From an uncultured Clostridia bacterium (GTDB taxonomy: Bacteria; Bacillota; Clostridia; Oscillospirales; Ruminococcaceae), in assembly GCA_947381875.1 (NCBI GenBank), contig CANCXY010000048.1, positions 1-16,730 on the forward strand: a stretch of DNA of 16,730 nucleotides, written 5' to 3'. Under the pieces are notes generated by a model, which saw only the letters and a program-made list of their open reading frames with translations, did not search any database and was not told the origin of the DNA. Positions 16,401 through 16,730 of this stretch are shown one piece after another. Made by a program: the position numbers and the translations under genes. How positions within the stretch are numbered: position 1 is the first letter of the stretch; each line of letters starts with the position of its first letter.

Positions 16401-16631
16401 ATGCTTTGCCTGGAACTGCGTACAACTGCACCGGCAGGACGCTTTCTCTCCGCTGATGAACAGATGCACCATGCGGGGGATGGAGTCCTGCACGCTGCAT
16501 GTAATCTCCGCGCCGTCCGGGGTTGGGTCTACCCGAAGGTCGTGTACCTGCTTGCGCATATAGGACATCATGCCGCGCTGCTGATCCTTGACGCTGAAAA
16601 CATGCGCGACATCTTCCATAGTAAAGTACAT
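13461..16631 (-). CDS. SNF2-family ATPase/translocase with N-terminal SWIM zinc finger
   Basis: The 1056-residue protein has four parts. First is a SWIM finger near the N-terminus (C68-S-C70, eight residues, C79-Q-H81, extra Cys at 66). Second is a long middle region (about 140-560) matching the place of the bacterial SNF2-associated domain. Third is the SNF2 N-lobe: Walker A DEMGLGKT (625-632), motif II DEGQ (724-727), motif III LTGTP (751-755). Fourth is the helicase C-lobe: LLFSQF (909-914), GGTGLNL (966-972) and ATDRAHRIGQ (993-1002). All core motifs are intact, so it should be an active ATP-driven double-stranded DNA translocase; motif II has Gly where Ala is usual. Start: AAGGAG on the - strand lies about seven bases before the ATG at 16629-16631. 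It is transcribed alone, bounded on both sides by palindromic repeats. The target is unknown; remodelling of DNA-protein complexes is inferred from the family. Confidence 0.95.
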   Translation of the reverse strand: MYFTMEDVAHVFSVKDQQRGMMSYMRKQVHDLRVDPTPDGAEITCSVQDSIPRMVHLFISGEKASCRCSCTQFQAKHLCQHVAAAMIACTRLREEDLAVETDHRARQILQTYRDRPPQASAPPAELMRIVPRMDPRENGYPRFSFQVGGKKLYVIKDVRKFVENVLNRQTASYGKGLTLLHAPEQFDEPSRALLSLLTDQFQVGRSVIESPYWGYLGGDFSMNGVNGQKNMLCLMGSAFDKMFDLYEGRQIDSAYKKVSYTFSTQDPAVSLSVARMTHSARLQLSTDDIDWHFFGSADMLYAWGGGQIIRCSGAFRRDVYPLLENGTGEMRISEKDLPVFCSCVLPEIENAVQIDDPTGVLSEFLPDICTPCFRFDMDGELLTLQLNYRYNDITFNCFGEPGAPVKRDNRAEQAAQELAARELPGRKGRLFFLEDSDAIYTLLTERLTLFHNMGEVFVTDRLRARRLQPTRATVGISVADGMLTLDFDTGGFPPEELEALYQSLVQRKRFHRLANGQYLPLNGSACETVAEMAHMLRLGPKEIAEGKLEMPAFRALYLDDLLSGHENIEVRRSRTFREMIRQFRAPEEEYPLPLGMEGTLRPYQKVGYQWLKTLAAYGFGGLLADEMGLGKTLQMIAFLASLDPAQRTGPSLIVCPASLVYNWADELDRFAPSVPYTLILGTAAERARLIDAGQEKEVWVTSYELLRQDIEHYAPLHFTCCVLDEGQHIKNQSTLASKAVKRIDCGQRFVLTGTPIENRLSELWNLFDFLMPGYLFSHREFVEKLEKPAVKSGDAEALSQLRRMVQPFLLRRLKRDVLKELPPKIEHVRRISLSEAERKVYYAASAAARRTLDESGEGGKLAVLAALTRLRQICCAPNLCFENYDGPSSKLEACVELCTGMVENGHQVLLFSQFTSMLDRLRAKLDEAHISHCTLEGATPKEKRAQLVRDFNAGKASVFLISLKAGGTGLNLTAADVVIHYDPWWNPAAQDQATDRAHRIGQQASVQVYKLIAKDTIEEKILDLQDKKSALLDTVTDAESGGILNMSREELLALFD

Positions 16632-16665
16632 GGGCTGTCTCCTTCTCCTATGTGTAATATGCCGT

Positions 16666-16730
16666 CGGGATGCCTCCCGGACCTGCCCAAAGGGCGCTGC
16701 CCTTTGGAATCCTGCCAGAGGCGCTGCCTC
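16666..16730 (-). repeat. Palindromic intergenic repeat, copy 3 (inverted, block order changed, cut by window end)
   Basis: Read on the + strand: CGGGA (16666-16670), loop TGCC, TCCCG (16675-16679). Then CCAAAGGGC (16687-16695), loop GCT, GCCCTTTGG (16699-16707). Then CCAGAGGC (16715-16722), loop GCT and GCCTC (16726-16730), where the window ends. These are variants of blocks C, A and B of copy 2, on the opposite strand, with A and B exchanged in order. It lies upstream of the SNF2 gene. Confidence 0.82.

Overview
The window is a GC-rich, densely coding stretch of bacterial chromosome. Strong AGGAGG-type ribosome binding sites, the protein families present and the palindromic intergenic repeats suggest a Clostridia-type Firmicute, probably an Oscillospiraceae-like gut anaerobe. 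That placement is an inference from style, not from a marker gene. No tRNA, rRNA, CRISPR array, transposase or integrase was seen.

Region 1 (about 1-10200, + strand) is one apparent operon of six genes: a SWIM zinc-finger protein, two tandem paralogous HEAT-like helical proteins, a MoxR-type AAA+ ATPase, a large DUF5682-type protein and a VWA protein with an intact MIDAS motif. The genes overlap or are closely spaced, with two direct overlaps (3531-3553 and 6636-6639). The ATPase, DUF5682, VWA and SWIM genes match the poorly understood E. coli yehL/yehM/yehP/yehQ set. By analogy with other MoxR-VWA pairs, the likely logic is an AAA+ ring remodelling a target presented through the VWA protein. 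The SWIM and HEAT proteins could serve as nucleic-acid or protein-binding adaptors. The DUF5682 protein carries motifs resembling the TraB/PrgY/Tiki superfamily, so it may be the enzymatic or effector component.

Region 2 (about 10200-12140, + strand) holds two separately transcribed genes. The first encodes a macro domain fused to a C-terminal helical, HTH-like domain; the second encodes a small stand-alone VWA protein. Each has a TATAAT-like -10 box upstream. A strong intrinsic terminator ends the region.

Region 3 (about 12178-16631, - strand) holds an HutI-like metal-dependent amidohydrolase and a 1056-residue SNF2-family ATPase with its own N-terminal SWIM finger. They converge on the + strand genes.

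Three copies of a modular palindromic repeat lie at the left edge, between the two - strand genes, and at the right edge. They are built from the same small hairpin blocks, and the block order is swapped in the third copy. The most interesting hypothesis is that the Yeh-type MoxR/VWA/DUF5682/SWIM core, its duplicated HEAT adaptors, the macro/VWA pair and the SWIM-SNF2 motor form one functional neighbourhood. It could act in nucleic-acid surveillance or in conflict with invading elements, but this is unproven from sequence alone.
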